DNA of 64,000 nucleotides from Sabellastarte sp. h YS-2021 (GCA_964017235.1 OZ024935.1:2542001-2606000), one strand, 5' to 3'. Shown: positions 1 to 13,800, counted from the stretch's first letter. Numbers and translations: made by a program. The notes: a model not told the origin generated them from the sequence alone.

Positions 1-2150
1 GCATGTTATGCATTTTGTGGTGAGCTCTTATTGGATTGAACTATATGCAGTGTTTGGATCGACCAGAGTGGTTTCTTGTAAAAACTGCATACTATCTACG
101 TATTTGTGCAAATATCAGAGTAGGGAGATACTGAACAGTTGGATGCATATGTATTGTGTAAAATTTTCTGGGTTTTTTTCTTCTTTTTTTTTACAATTTT
201 AAAAACGACCAGTAACTGCTACCTCCTTTGCCCTGTGGACCTTAACACTATAAGGTGATGTATCCTTTTAATTATTGAATTTGTTCTTTATATTTTTTTT
301 CAGTTTTGTCACCAACCAAAACATCTTTGACTGTAATTCCCAAAAACTGGAGTATTAATGTTTTTGTTCAATATTTATAAAAAAAGGATGATCACATATT
401 TGCTCAAATTAATGTATAGAAAAATGTGGGGAGGATTTCCCAATGGGGGAGGGAAAATCTTAATATTTTTTTTCAGTGGGGTGAAGACAAAATTTGTGCA
501 AAAAGTCTGAACTATTTTGAATTCAAATTAACAAATTTTAGTAAAACTAAAACATTTTTTCATCGATAAATACACCAAACATTCTCTTTAAAATTATAAA
601 ACAGATTTGTTACTTCATTTTTGTAAAATTATGTAAAAATAGTAATATTTGTGTTTTATTGTGAGTCAGCCATTTTTATGACATTATTTTTACCACAAGA
701 AGGTAAAATGTGGAAATTTATAGGTAATTAAATGATGTAAATTTCTATTACAATCCACAGAAATTACTTCTACAGGAAGTATAGATCCCCATAGTATATA
801 TATTGTTTTCATAACAAACGGTAAAATGCAAATACATGCAATGGAATATTTTAAAAATGACTTAAGTCTGCCCTGCAGTGGTCTTAAAGTTATGACAAAA
901 TCTAAGACAAATTTTTGTCTAAGACCTTTTGTGAATCCCATTTTGTCTAAGCAAAAAAAGTCTTAACTTTATAACAAAATTCTTGCCCAGTTAAGACTTT
1001 TCTCTTAAAGTTATGACAATTTTTTGCTTAAGACCTTTCTTAATCCCGGCCCAGACGTCAAACAAAAATTTAGATCGAAATGTGGAATGATCGGATTTAT
1101 CTCGTTTAGTTATTACCATTATGGGCGATAATATGTGATTTTGTGTTCAGGATACCTAGTGCTAGTAGAGAAGACTAAACAACACCCCTAACCCACCATA
1201 TTGACTTTTATCAATAAAATCTAAATGTAATGTTTTCACTGATCGAAGTACCAAAAATCAGCTCAAGTTTACTGTAGCATTACGTAAACAGCTGATTTTT
1301 GGCTCATCTTCAGCTGGTATCCGGAGGTTTCGTCCCATTTATTTTCAAAGCAAATAAACAAACAAATTGTTGCAAGACTTCTGAGATTTTTGTTCAACCG
1401 AAAGTTCAGACTTGGGTTTGAAATGCAAAAAAAAAATACTATTGTTTGTTACATTGATCATTGAGTCGATCACCCAGTACTGCCTTGCTACACGGGTAAC
1501 ACTTATTAAACATACCTGATCTTCAAGCAGCATTTTTATAACATATTGTTAGAGAATCCCAAAGAATACTGTGATTTCATATTTTATACATAAATATGAA
1601 TATTAATGAGGTATTATCATATCCACTTTGTATGGGGCCAACTTTAAAATGGGCCGAGTTTGAAGTGGGCCGAGTTGTCCATAAAACATTTGGGACATAA
1701 TTTATCTGTATTATCGGCTGTTTTTACTGCAAACCGGAAATACCAGTGAACGCCCATTTTGTAGACTTACGGAAGCATTTGTCCTTGACCTCTAACAAAG
1801 ATTTATAAGGCGGGCATTCACTGGTAGGCGGGCGTTTACTGGTAGAAAGCTACTATGCCTTTTGTGAATTACAACCCTGTCATCTTTTGCTGGATATTTT
1901 AAAAATTATATATTATTTGAAAGGTATTTTAACAGTGCTTCTGTTCATTTTACTGCATTAAAATCCATTGACAAGTAAGTTGAAAATATTATTCAAAGTG
2001 AAATTTTGTTTTAAAAGTCACAATATTTTGGTGCATTATATTTTCCGGAATTCCAAAAACAGGTGCGTTGAGGTGCGGTGTTGAAATATGAGGTGCTGTA
2101 AAATGGTGCGGTGTTAAAAACTTAAAATATGAGGTGCAGTCATTAATATT
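1..2150. other. Intergenic DNA, no gene seen
   Basis: AT-rich sequence with no protein-like reading frame. A diverged inverted pair lies at 1739-1845, where a TACCAGTGAACGCC-like segment faces GGCGGGCATTCACTGGTA, and a degraded MITE lies at 860-1060 (separate entry). The rest shows nothing I can name. Confidence 0.6.
860..1060. repeat. Degraded MITE related to the element at 60017-60600
   Basis: Short blocks such as GTCTAAGACCTTTTGTGAAT and repeated CTTAAAGTTATGACAA recur in both orientations. They resemble the terminal parts of the GGGCCCGTATTCACGAAAGG element at 60017-60600. The ends are not definable here, so this is a fragment. Confidence 0.4.
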
Positions 2151-2154
2151 CATG

Positions 2155-2385
2155 AGATGATATGAGGACACGTATTTCCCTGGGGATTTCCTTGCAATAC
2201 TTTATAAAATGGATGTCTCGACGAAGATCAAATACTTTAATTTAAACTTAAGCACTCATGGCCATAGCACCCAAGTCATTTATATTCATAAGAAGATATG
2301 AGGACACCGATTTCCCCTGGGATTTCTTTGCAATATTTTATAAAATGGACATCTCGGTGAAGATCAGATAGTTTAAACTAAAAAT
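2155..2385. repeat. Two diverged direct repeats of about 100 bp
   Basis: Two blocks, about 2157-2250 and 2288-2385, share the order GATATGAGGACAC, TTTCCC(C)TGGG, TTGCAATA and TATAAAATGGA, then a GAAGATCA block. They are spaced about 130 bp apart. No coding potential is visible. Confidence 0.55.
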
Positions 2386-2430
2386 ATAAAAAAAATATGA
2401 AACTAAAGGTTGCAGGCCAGAGCTCAATAT

Positions 2431-2464
2431 TTTTTTTTTTTTTTTTTTTTTTTTCCACGGTATA

Positions 2465-2500
<36 letters not shown>

Positions 2501-3345
2501 TATTATTATTAAACAAAACAAAAAACAAAGCATACAAGTACAATCATAATAATGTTTAAATGATTATGAAATCATTAGGATTTAGGATACTATTTAGGTA
2601 CTGAATTAAGCAATCAGACATTACCTTATTTATACAGATATTGAGTTATTTTTACATTTTGAGAATTAATTTATTCCTGGATCATTCAATAAAAACTCGC
2701 TGAACACTGACCACGACACTTGAAATTTATCATATGTATTGTTTATTTTTGCAAAGTATTCTTGTTCAGTGTAGATATTTCTGATATAGTTTTGAAAATC
2801 AAGCACATTTAATGGTTTTGAATTTCGTGAACATTTCCAAATAAATTTTTTTCCTGCTAAAAGAGTTAAATTTTTGGGGAACATATCTAACTCATTTTCT
2901 AAAACACCAAACAAAAGAATGATTGGAGTTAAATTAATATAAATACCAAGTGATTGAAGCCATTGTCTAACATTTCTCCAGAAGTCAATAACAACAGGAC
3001 AAGCAGCAAATAAGTGATAAATTGTTTCAGTAGATGACTGACAGAAAGCACAGAAAGCACAACTGTTTATGTTAATCTTTTGTAAGTAAGCTCTAGTACC
3101 TAGAATTCTATGAATAATACGAAATTGAAGCCAAATTAGGTCATTTCGACATATAGTTTTGAAACAATTTTTAAAGATTTTATTCCAGGTGTCATCATTT
3201 ATAGTAGTGTTTAAGACATTATTCCATTTATTTCGTAATGATAAATTTTTATATTGATCATTAAGAGTTTTGTAAAAGTATTTTGAACCTTTTACCCGAC
3301 TCAGTAGTACTTTTAAGTATGATGGCAGTACAGGTCTGCTGCAAG
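2431..3345 (-). mobile_element. 5'-truncated non-LTR retrotransposon, 3' end with poly(A)
   Basis: Read on the minus strand, an open frame runs from about 3315 to the stop near 2666. It carries the C-terminal part of a LINE polyprotein: the block RIIHRILGTRAYLQKI is followed by a Cys/His knuckle (CAFC, then HLFAAC) and WRNVRQWL. In LINE ORF2 proteins this block lies downstream of the reverse transcriptase. After the stop come a 3' UTR and long poly(A), seen as poly(T) at 2431-2454 and 2470-2498 on the plus strand. RT and endonuclease domains are missing, so this is a typical dead 5'-truncated copy. The L1/Tx1-like group is my best guess. The 5' break near 3345 is approximate. Confidence 0.8.
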
Positions 3346-3494
3346 TATATATATGGTTAACCCATTGATTCCGTTATAAAATACCTATTCCCAATACACC
3401 TCCCATAGCGACTAATACATGTGGTTTACACTGCTGGAAGCCAGAGTGTGGGTAGAAAGTGTGAGATACCATTTAGCTCCACCCCCATAACTTT

Positions 3495-4245
3495 AAGAGC
3501 CAATCAGCATAGAGTTGTGGTGAGGTGCTATTCCGGAAAAAATTCCAATGTATAAGTTGTGAAAAATAATAAATTATTCAAAAGGATTTCCTATATTTAT
3601 AAGTAGGAATTATTGAAATAGACACTAACAAGGAATTATGAGGGTTCAAAATGTTTTGTTTAATAAACAAGGTGACTGGTTGCAGAGGGGTGTAATGAGT
3701 GTTCTCTATTCCAAAAACTTTCCAAGTTCAACTTCCAGTGCCATGTAATATACAAATATGTATATTCCTGCCCCAATAAATTTTTATTAAAATAAATAAA
3801 TTTCTTCAAAGGGGTCTTATGAGATGTTCTAATCCAGTTCCAATGTAAAACATCAAAATATTTTAACTTCAAGTTAATTCCTGGCCACATATATGTATGA
3901 GCCAATCAGCATGGAGGTGCGGTAAGAAGTGCTATTCCGGAAAAAAATCCAATATATATTACAGTGGATATAATTACAATATTTCACCTTTACAGGAGTG
4001 ACTACATTTGAAAGTAGGGGTTATTGTAAAAACTTTTTCATTTATAACATATGTTTGATATTCCCAAATGAGATGGAAGAATGAAAAACACTAAATTTCC
4101 AAATTACATTACCCTAAAATAGGCTGCTATACTCAGGGGTTTTATCAAGGGTGTGTAGGGCATAAGCCCCGCCCCCATACTTTTAAGAGCCAATCAGCAT
4201 GAATGTGCGGTAAGAGGTGCTATTCCGGAAAAAATTCCGATTCCA
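3495..4245 (+). repeat. Three spaced copies of a CCAAT-containing segment
   Basis: A segment with AGAGCCAATCAGCAT, then a GTGCGGTAAGAGGTG-like block, then GCTATTCCGGAAAAAATTCC occurs near 3498-3550, 3896-3952 and 4186-4245. Spacings are about 395 and 290 bp. Each holds a CCAATCA box of the kind NF-Y binds. They lie 0.5-1.3 kb upstream of the ACTR5 start. Whether they regulate it is inference; they may simply be pieces of a dispersed repeat. Confidence 0.5.
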
Positions 4246-4769
4246 ATTCCGAATCTGGGTTTTATAATGCACCCAATATTTTTGCTATTTTATTATCTTC
4301 TCCAATAGCTAATACACAAAAAAGGGATCAAGTGAAAAGAGAAACGCATTCAGTTGAAACACCTTTAAAACATGGATCGATGGGGCAGATATTCTGTCAG
4401 TTTTCCAAGTGGCACCTCAATCTTCCCTTGTCCCCCCAAAAAGGCCAGAAACTCCAATTAAATCCCTTCAAAATAGAATAATTAACAATTTTTAACCTAG
4501 TAGTGACTATTCTATGAATATTTAATACAAATATAATTAATATATCGTTTCTGACCACAAAAAAATCAATGATTTGCTTCAAATGGCACATCACTTGTTT
4601 CTTTGTTGCTGAGAAGATGATCGATGCCTGCACATGTGAGTTATATTGTCGGCAAAGTGCACAAATACCTAGTCTACTCTCTGTATGCTGTACTGCACTT
4701 TGAGTAAAATATTTGTTGTTATCATTACTGCTTTGTCTGCACAACACAGTTCAAACTTGGAAGTTGTCA

Positions 4770-4890
4770 ATGGATCCGGAAGAGGAGGCCAATGTGTTCA
4801 ATTTTCAGGATGATCAAATACTTGGAGAGCCTACCTATACATATGAAGAGGACATCAGATTGGATCAAGTGCCTATCATCATTGACAATG
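4770..4890 (+). CDS. ACTR5: ACTR5 exon 1 (coding part), residues 1-40
   Basis: It begins [14 protein letters not shown] and ends in VPIIIDNG, the start of the actin phosphate-1 loop. The donor is GTGAGT at 4891, phase 1. The upstream sequence 4700-4769 is presumably 5' UTR; no clear TATA box is visible. The start context has +4 G but no purine at -3. Confidence 0.9.
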
Positions 4891-7800
4891 GTGAGTTGTG
4901 AAGCTTTCAACATTTGAACACTGTCATTTCACATTATGACAAGCAATTTATGTGAAAATTAATTTTCAGTTTAACTTCTTAATATTTTTTCTGATAATGT
5001 TTAACTTTCTAATATGATACTGATAAATTGTTCGACATTTGTTCGATCACTCTGTAACATCCATGTTTCGTGTAGTCATAAATTATATTAATATTTCCGT
5101 AATCCATGCATTTTTGTCCTACCTTTTTCCTACAAAAATGCCAGCTCTGCCTTTGATAAATTAAATTCTTGTCTTCAGGATGTTCAAAAATCAATGTCAT
5201 CAAGCATGCTTAAATTAACCCCCCCCCAAAAAAAACAGAGTTCATCATATTGAAATCTTATGCTCAGCTGAGGAAATTAGATATTTGGTAAACTTTTGCA
5301 TCCGTAAGCTGTTGTAAAGAATCTGGGTGTCTGGTTTGATGCTAATTAAGCGGCCCGTCAGGGACGCTTATTTGTTTTCACCGAAGTTCGACTGATCACC
5401 GCCGCCGCCGGATTATGGTCTCCCTTGAATAACTTCTTAGCCTTTCAAATTTTTCTTCCCTTCTTATCTTTCTTTAAAACTATAGGGGCGGGAAAAATTT
5501 TTCAGATACTTTCCGCAGACCTTAAGCTTTACTTAAGGTAACCTTAAGCATACCTCCAAAACACCTCGTCATCGCGTTTCGGAAAAAACCACACACACCT
5601 GTGCTATAAAATTTATCAGGTACATTCTAGACCAAATTTCCAAGGTCGGAAAGGATTTTCTCATCAATCGGACCATAGATGCCTGAATGGGAGGCGTTTT
5701 ATTTTCGTAATTTTTTTAAAAATGGGTACTTGGTCTGTATCTCAAAAACGGTCAGGATTTCGGCGTTTTGTTGGAATAACTTATTCAGCTACTTTTTGAT
5801 AATCTTTCACATGCCAAAGTTTTAGCCCTGTATCTGCAATTTTAAGGTCACCTTAATGTCAAAAAACGGGGTTTTAGCCCTCCAGTTCACTTAGTTTTTC
5901 ACTTTTTTCAACCAAACTTGGCACATATATTAAGATTTGCCAAAGGAATATCCTGACTTTATGGTGACCTTAAACTCAAAATGTTAATGGACATTTGGCC
6001 TGCTTAAAGTCATCAAATTGGAATAAAATGCTCTGGCTCCTTTGTTTTTCCATTTTTTTGTATCGAAATTATCACTGGTATTAAACTAGATAAAAATAAT
6101 ACTTATGGTCACCTTAAACTCTCAGTATGAATGGAGTTGTAACCACCTTAAAGTGAAATAAGGGGTTTTTCAGCCTCCAAGTATCTTATTGTTCGACTGA
6201 CCTCAGTTAAACTTTGCACACTTATAAAGGATGGAAAACCAAAGGGTTATCCTGACTTTAAGGTGACCTTAAACTGTTAATATAATTTTGGCCCCCCTAA
6301 AGTCATAACATTTGAATAAAGCCATCAGCTAAACTTTGTACGCTTATAAAGGATGACAAAAGGGACATTTTTATTTTATGGTCACCTTAAAGTCGCAATA
6401 TGGATGAAGTTATGGTCACCTTGCGGTGAAATTATGGAGTTTTTAATCTCCAGCTATTGTATTGTTCAGCAGAGCTCGGTTAAATTTGTACAATTTTAAA
6501 GATGACATTAGGGACATTCTTATTTTCTGAGGATTTTCAGCCCCTAACTGATTTACTGTTCAGTAACATCAGTTTAACTTGACATTGATTATACTAAAGT
6601 AAGATTTTGTATAACATTTCACTTAAAATTCCTGTACTGAAGAGGCTTTGGCCATCTTAACATGATAAATATATACTTCTTGCTCCCTCCTCATTTATTT
6701 TAACACTTTTAAAAACCACACCTGGCATATATATGCTTAAAAATATTTATGCTGTCTGGCAAACCTAATCTCTTAGTGTTTATGAAGTTATGACATCTTC
6801 AAAGAAAAAAATTAGCTATTTATGATGCACTGATGTGGTTATTAACATATTGCAACTGATCAGTGTTCACATAATATAAATTCCCAATTTTAGGCAGATT
6901 AAAAAAAACACATTCTTCTGATTCCATTCATTTGGAAATGTGGGGATATGACTTTTCCTTTTTGGAAAAAAAGCTTCAATTGATTCAACTTTTGTTTTGT
7001 AGAAGGAGTTGATGATCTAGCTACTTGTTCACATAGACTATATAAATTGGTCAGATGTATACACCTGACTTCTTTCACAATATAAGATGCTTGAAAAAAA
7101 AACACTTTCTCATAAACAGTTTTTCTTGTACAGCATTTTATGTATCTCCAGCTGAGTGGAAATGAATGACTTGTCCTTTTCTTCTTTCTCCCCAACTCTG
7201 TTGTGTGATATCTATCAAAAGGCACATTCATGGAAAGTCTTTCTATGCAGAAAGAACCCCCCCCCCCCCCCCAACTCCCCTTTAGTGCACACAAAAAGCA
7301 ATTGCAAAAAAGAATGGCCTCAGTGGGGGAAGTGGGGGGGGGGTTCATGGAGGGAGATGATAGATAGAGATATATATATGTGTGTGTGAAGCAAAAGTGG
7401 AACAAAAAAAAGTGGAATATTTATGCTGTTCTTTTGAATGTATGTTGTTTTCTTTTCTTTTACTTTCTTCCATTTCACTTAGACTTCTACATTTAATTAA
7501 TTTTAGCTCAAGTGGGAAATGAATTTTTGAAACTTTAATGCATTCAAATTCCTGAAGTGATGCACTAAATCACTTATAACTTGAAAAGTATTGCGTTCAC
7601 AGCATTTTGTTAAAATATGTTATTAGGCTACTTTTTCCACAGCTACACCAAGTCCAGTAACTTGTTTGGTCTTAATTTTGTGCATTATTGAAGTGTGGAA
7701 TGGATCATGATCTCCTACTCTTATTCCTAAGCCTAGATTTTTGATTTCAATTGCTAAATCATTCATAAATATTGCAATATATAAACTCATACTTTTCTTT

Positions 7801-10800
7801 CCCAATAAATCCAGTAACATTTTTCTAGCACTATAGCTTCACTTGTTTGTAACTTGATTTTTCTTGTAAGCAATAACTCTGAAGCAAAATCAGTAACTTT
7901 TGAACAAAAAGTCTAACACACTTTGGTTCACTGGATTTTATTAGTGGTTTTGTTAAGTTTTTAGCTGAAGCACAACCAGTAATTTTAAACAATAGTTCTT
8001 AAGCATCTTAGTCCATTGCATTCAATTAGTGTTTTATACTTAAGTCTGATACTAATGACATTTTGAACAGAAATGTCTGTGGTCAGTGTACCCTTTCACT
8101 TGAGACCTCTTCTCTGAGAACATTACCAAAGAATGTAGGACATACAGAATCCGGGAAAAAAATGCCTCCTGGACAAAATGCCTCACAGAAAAAAATGCCT
8201 CCTGGAAAAAATGCCTCCTAGAAAGAATGCCTCCTGGATGTTTTGTGACTAGGAAAAAATGGCTCCTGAGAAAAAAAAGTTATTTCAACCTGTAAACATG
8301 TTACATATGAAACCTATAACGTATAATATCAAAAACATGTTAATTTCAGATATTTACAGTCAAAACCAGAACGTACAATATCGTGAAGTACAAATTACAA
8401 ATATCTTCTTGAAAGGGTATCCCTTCAGCTGTACTCTGGAGCAGTTTAAAAGCAGGATTTATGGCTGTGAGGTTTCTTGATGAAATAGTTGTGGCCTTTA
8501 TGGCTTACAATATGCATTCTTATCAAATTACAACATAAGTTATCCCCTCTGTAAGGAGTTGATCACAGTTAGATGCACTAGGAGGGGCAGAAATGTAATT
8601 ACAAGAAAAAGACGACACCTGTCATAATAGAAACCAGGGATGACCAGCCAGCCAAAAGAGTGAGAAGCACCAGCAAAACCTTACAAGAGAAACTTACATA
8701 CCTTTGTACAGCTAAGCAAAATGGGTAAAAGACTGTGAATTTTTGACAGGCATTGGCGACTATAAGACTCAAGTGGAAAAAATGAAGATGCCTTTGAAGT
8801 TGTAATGTGAACCTGTAGTGTTATAATACTTGAAAGAACTTTTTTTTCTTAGGAGGTATTTTTCCTGGTCACAAAATATTCAGGAGGCATTCATTCTAGG
8901 AGGTATATTTCCTAGGAGGCATATTTTCTAGGAGGCATTTTTTCCAGGAGCCACTTTTTCCGCGCATCGGACATACATTCTTTTGAGAAGTCAATTTCAC
9001 ACCTACAATTTCTCTTCTGCCAAGCTGTGGTCATTCTTTCATTTGTTAAATATGGTAACATACACAATGCAATAAACTTTACATTTTCTATTCCTTGTGA
9101 TGCATATCTTCACATCTTTTACGGCTTACTTCACACTTTTTCATCAGGGCCGCTTCGTTTTTGTCAGCAAAAACATTTGTCTAGTTTTTCCTTTGCTGAT
9201 CATGTCCGCAATATTTGTAAGATTTGCTTCATTCAAGTGCGTGATCTCAGGCGGGTCAGGCAGTACCTGACGGATGATGCTGCTGTCCTAGCGGCAAATG
9301 CCCTTGGGAGCAGTCATCTCTACTACTACAACTCTCTTTTCAGAAGTCTATCCAGTTTCCACATGTGCAAACTGCAGTGTATTCAAAATACACTGGATTG
9401 TCACAAATTGCAATAGATATTCAAGGGCTAGTCCTGTTCTCAAAAAACTCCATTGGTTGCCAGTTGAATTTTGGTGTATTTTCAAAACAGCCACTTTGGT
9501 TTATAAGTTTTTTCTCATTGGTCACCCAAACTAGTTCAGCCCTTATCTGTCTATTCGTTGTGGAAGGTATGGCACAAGATAAGAGGTTCCTGGAGGTTTC
9601 TCAATTCTACCCATCTGTACACAAATAAAAGAAACCACTTTGGTACAGTTTTGCTTTTGATGCTCCCACACTCTGGAATGATTTGCCTGATGATGTAAGT
9701 TCTGCTTCAACTCTTGCCTGTTTCAGAAAAAAACTAAAATCCTATCTCTTTGATAAAGCTTTCCCACCTTAGTATCTGAATTTCCCGGTGTCTCTGTGGT
9801 GTCGACCTTGCTAAGTCTCAGGAATGATGATTATTGAATTGGACTTGGTGTCGTGCCTTGGCAGAGATTAAGCGCAATAGAAGAATAGAATAGAATGCAT
9901 TACACACATATGTCGTTGCTGTCACCAAAGCCTGTTCCTTCTATTCATTAATAGCCAAACTCCAATCACATACAAGTCTGGTAACACATGTCATCACCCT
10001 TAACTATGTTAATCAGAGGCAGTATTCATGAATGGTCCAAGCCAGATCATATTTGTATACAAAAGTTAAGCTTAAGACTTGGCTAAGAACTTTGGTGAAT
10101 TACGCCCCAGATGCAGAGTTGAATTTAGATGTCTGTAGATGTATAGTATCTTTGTGTCATCTATTATTAATAGTTGTCCATTATCAATGATAGCTCATTA
10201 ATACATTGTACTTATGTGCAGATCTTTTGTGGTCATTAAAATTGAAATAAGGTTCCCTTGGCAGCATTCTTAAATTTCTGCATTAAAATACAAAAAGCCA
10301 TTTATCTCGGAAATGGTGCGAGGTAGGGTGATTTTGATGAAATTTCTGGTGCACAGTCTTCTGGTACTTTTTGCCAAAAATTATTTTCCCGGAATCTGAT
10401 TAATGTTCATTGATGAAGCCATGACATAACAGTTATGCCAATAGCAATAAATATGGGTAGTTGTATTGATGATGGTTGGGTTTTTCGAAATATGTTAAAC
10501 ATGTATTAAATGGGATAAGTACCCGTCTCTTCATGCAAGTTAAGCAGCAGTTTTTGACATACTATCCAGTTTTTGACAATATTCCTTGGGTTTTTTGTCA
10601 TTTTTGACAAAGTTGTTAAAGATGCAAAAACCTCTTTTTGAAGTGATGTCTTAAATCAGTAAAAATCAGGTTTAAATCATGTCGATAAAAAACATGCCAG
10701 CCCTGATATTGATGCTAAACAAAGGTACAGATTCTTAGTATGTGAATTATGTCAACATATCGTCTTAATATTCAGTTTTTAAGTATTATTTTGATGCTTA

Positions 10801-13800
10801 TATATGCGAAATACTCAGTTGTCAGGCCAACATACCACACATATATTAACTGTTTTACTGCAGCTTAAATAGAAATATTTTCCACATGGTTGGTTGTGGA
10901 CTTACCCAACCAAGTTACCCCTAGTTGACCCACAGATGTAATCTTGCCATTGTTCATTTTAAACGGCTGTTTCTTTTTTAAAAAATGAGAGTGTTTTTGT
11001 TGATGTTTGTAGCGTATGGGAGGATGGGTTTTGTATTTGTTTTATATTTTAAATCCACGTGTTGCCATTTTGTGGTTGAAGGTTCATACAAGTGTAGAGC
11101 GGGCTGGGCTTACGATGCAGAACCCAGACTGATATTCAAGAACCTGGTGGCCAAACAGCGTGGCAAGAAAGAGGAAGTGCAAGTGGGAAATGACATCACA
11201 AATATTGACGTGGTCAAGTTCCAGCTCAAGTCCCAGTTTGAGAGGAATGTTGTGACACAGTATGATATTCAGGTGACAGTTAATTACAGCACAATATCAC
11301 CGACATATTGTCACAACGTAAAAAAAATTGAGTATCTGCAATATGGCGCATATAAAAAGTGAAATAAACTCATTGAATTACTTTGTAATAAACAACTAAA
11401 GTGGAAAGTTTATATCAGTATATCAGTTTTATAAGTAAGATGAATATCACTTGATCAGGTGTCTCTGTAGTCTGTTGCCTGATTGGTATTTGGCAAATTA
11501 TTTAAACATTATTTTAAAAGTTATCATTAAACTTTTTGTGTAATTTACTTAGCACTGGTGAAAATTTAGCTCTCATATAATCCTTTTATAAGAGCATCAA
11601 TAGGTTATTTGACTATATGCATAGATCTAATTTTGTAATAACGATTTTTTGTCCCAGATAGTACAATTGCAGAATTATGTCCACCCCACTGGGGGTTGGA
11701 CATATTATTTTTGCTTTTTCCGCCATCCGGCGTCCCACTTGGTTTCCAGACATTTTAGGCAACAGTTCTTATCCTATCTTTACCAAATTTGGCATGCAGG
11801 TTTATTGGGTTAATAGCTTGTATGGGATTGCTTTTGGTGATGATAGCTCTATAGCTAACTGTGTAATAGCTACTTTGCTACTTTTGAGTAGCTCTTTGGT
11901 TTCCAGACATTTTAAGGAATGCTATTAAGCCTAGCTTTCTGAAATTTGGTATGGAGGTTCATTGGGTTAATAGCTTGTATGGGATTGCTTTTGGGGGGAA
12001 TTGCTTCATAGATGAGTGAGTAATTAATTAAATAAATGAGTAATTAGCTATTTTGAATACTGAAAAAGGCAAATGTGCTCATATCTCCTAAACCGTGCGA
12101 GATAGAGACGATTTCGTCGAAATTTTCGACCCACAGGGTATCTAAGGAATGTACTCTTTGCAATTTTCAAAAAATTTTCCCCTCCCCAAAAATGGCGGCC
12201 ATTTTGAATTTTCGAATTTTTGCCAAAAATGGCAAAACACAAATTTGCTTCTATCTCCTTAACCGTGCGAGATAGAGCGATTTCGTCAAAATGTTCGACC
12301 CACAGGGTATCTGAGCATTGTATTCTTTGCAATTTTCAAAAAATTTTCCCCTCCTCCAAAATGGCGGCCATTTTGAATTTTCGAATTTTTGCCAAAAATG
12401 GCAAAACACAAATTTTCTTCTATCTCCTTAACCGTGCGAGATAGAGCGATTTCGTCGAAATTTTCGACCCACAGGGTATCTAAGGAATGTACTCTTTGCA
12501 ATTTTCAAAAAATTTTCCCCTCCCCAAAAATGGCGGCCATTTTGAATTTTCGAATTTTTGCCAAAAATGGCAAAACACAAATTTGCTTCTATCTCCTTAA
12601 CCGTGCGAGATAGCGATTTCGTCGAAATTTTCGACCCACAGGGTATCTGAGCATTGTATTCTTTGCAATTTTCAAAAAATTTTCCCCTCCCCAAAAATGG
12701 CGGCCATTTTGAATTTTCGAATTTTTGCCAAAAATGGCAAAACACAAATTTGCTTCTATCTCCTTAACCGTGCGAGATAGAGCGATTTCGTCAAAATGTT
12801 CGACCCACAGGGTATCTGAGCATTGTATTCTTTGCAATTTTCAAAAAAATTTTCCCCTCCCCAAAAATGGCGGCCATTTTGAATTTTCGAATTTTTGCCA
12901 AAAATGGCAAAACACAAATTTGCTTCTATCTCCTTAACCGTGCGAGATAGAGCGATTTCGTCGAAATTTTCGACCCACAGGGTATCTAAGGAATGTAATC
13001 TTTGCAATTTTCAAAAAATTTTCCCCTCCTCCAAAATGGCGGCCATTTTGAATTTTCGAATTTTTGCCAAAAATGGCAAAACACAAATTTGCTTCTATCT
13101 CCTTAACCGTGCGAGATAGAGCGGTTTCGTGGAAATTTTCGACCCATAGGGTATCTGAATGTACTCTTTGCAATTTTAAAAAAAATTTCCCCTCCCCAAA
13201 AATGGCGGCCATTTTGATTTTCGAATTTTTGCCAAAAAAGAAAAACACGAATTTGCTTCTATCTTCTTAACCATGCAAGATAGAGTGATTTCGTCAAAAT
13301 TTTCGACCCAACCAATGCAAAAAGGCATGAAGCTGAAATAATTTACATCTACACTAATAAATATTTAAGCATCATTGATATATTTTACAAATGAAACAGG
13401 GTCTTGTAAGACTACTGTACAATTTTGGCAAAAGGTTCATGGGGTGGACATTACACATGATAATGTGTGTTCGTCTATGCTATCCTGTTTCTATTCGCAT
13501 CTACTATCAACAGGGCGTCCTATTTCTAGTTAGATGTTTAGTTGTGCTGCATAACTGTCTTTACCTAACTGAAATTTATTTAGGCACAGAATGTAAACAA
13601 ATAAAGCAAGTGTTAGAGTAAGAAATCTAAAATTCACCACATATCTGAAATTCGCCACATGCAAAAATACTAATAAAATAAACGAATTGTGGTGAGATTT
13701 GTTGACTGTATAGTAAATTAAGGCTTTTTGAACTGAAAAATACCAATTTTTGGACAAAAACATCATTTTCTTTATAAAATTAACTAAGGTTTTAGAGGTG

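Larger units (their letters stand above)
5345..9190 (+). repeat. Family A dispersed repeat, copy 1 (intron 1)
   Basis: It starts near AAGCGGCCCGTCAGGGACGC and ends near GGGCCGCTTCGTTTTTGTCA, so the ends carry a short inverted GCGGCCC/GGGCCGC. The first 1.3 kb is a degenerate tandem series with TTAAGGTGACCTTAA or GGTCACCTTAAA about every 150-200 bp. The same series recurs at 15945-17382, 29346-39160 (split) and, decayed, at 57595-58330. A foldback element is inserted at 8146-8968. No transposase frame is visible, so it is non-autonomous or its coding part has been lost. Confidence 0.75.

Noticed and set aside
4203-4481. Plus-strand 92-aa frame just before ACTR5
   Set aside because: It starts inside a CCAAT repeat copy and shows no protein family features. 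I could not exclude a decayed exon, but nothing supports one.
6899-7405. 168-aa minus-strand frame
   Set aside because: It crosses homopolymer runs inside family A and has low-complexity content; the matching region of copy 3 does not keep it open.
12048-13270. Overlapping frames of 60-105 aa on both strands
   Set aside because: All are translations of the 169-bp array. The same peptides recur in each unit and on both strands.
12060-13310. CRISPR-like array
   Set aside because: The whole 169-bp unit repeats without unique spacers and the genome is eukaryotic.
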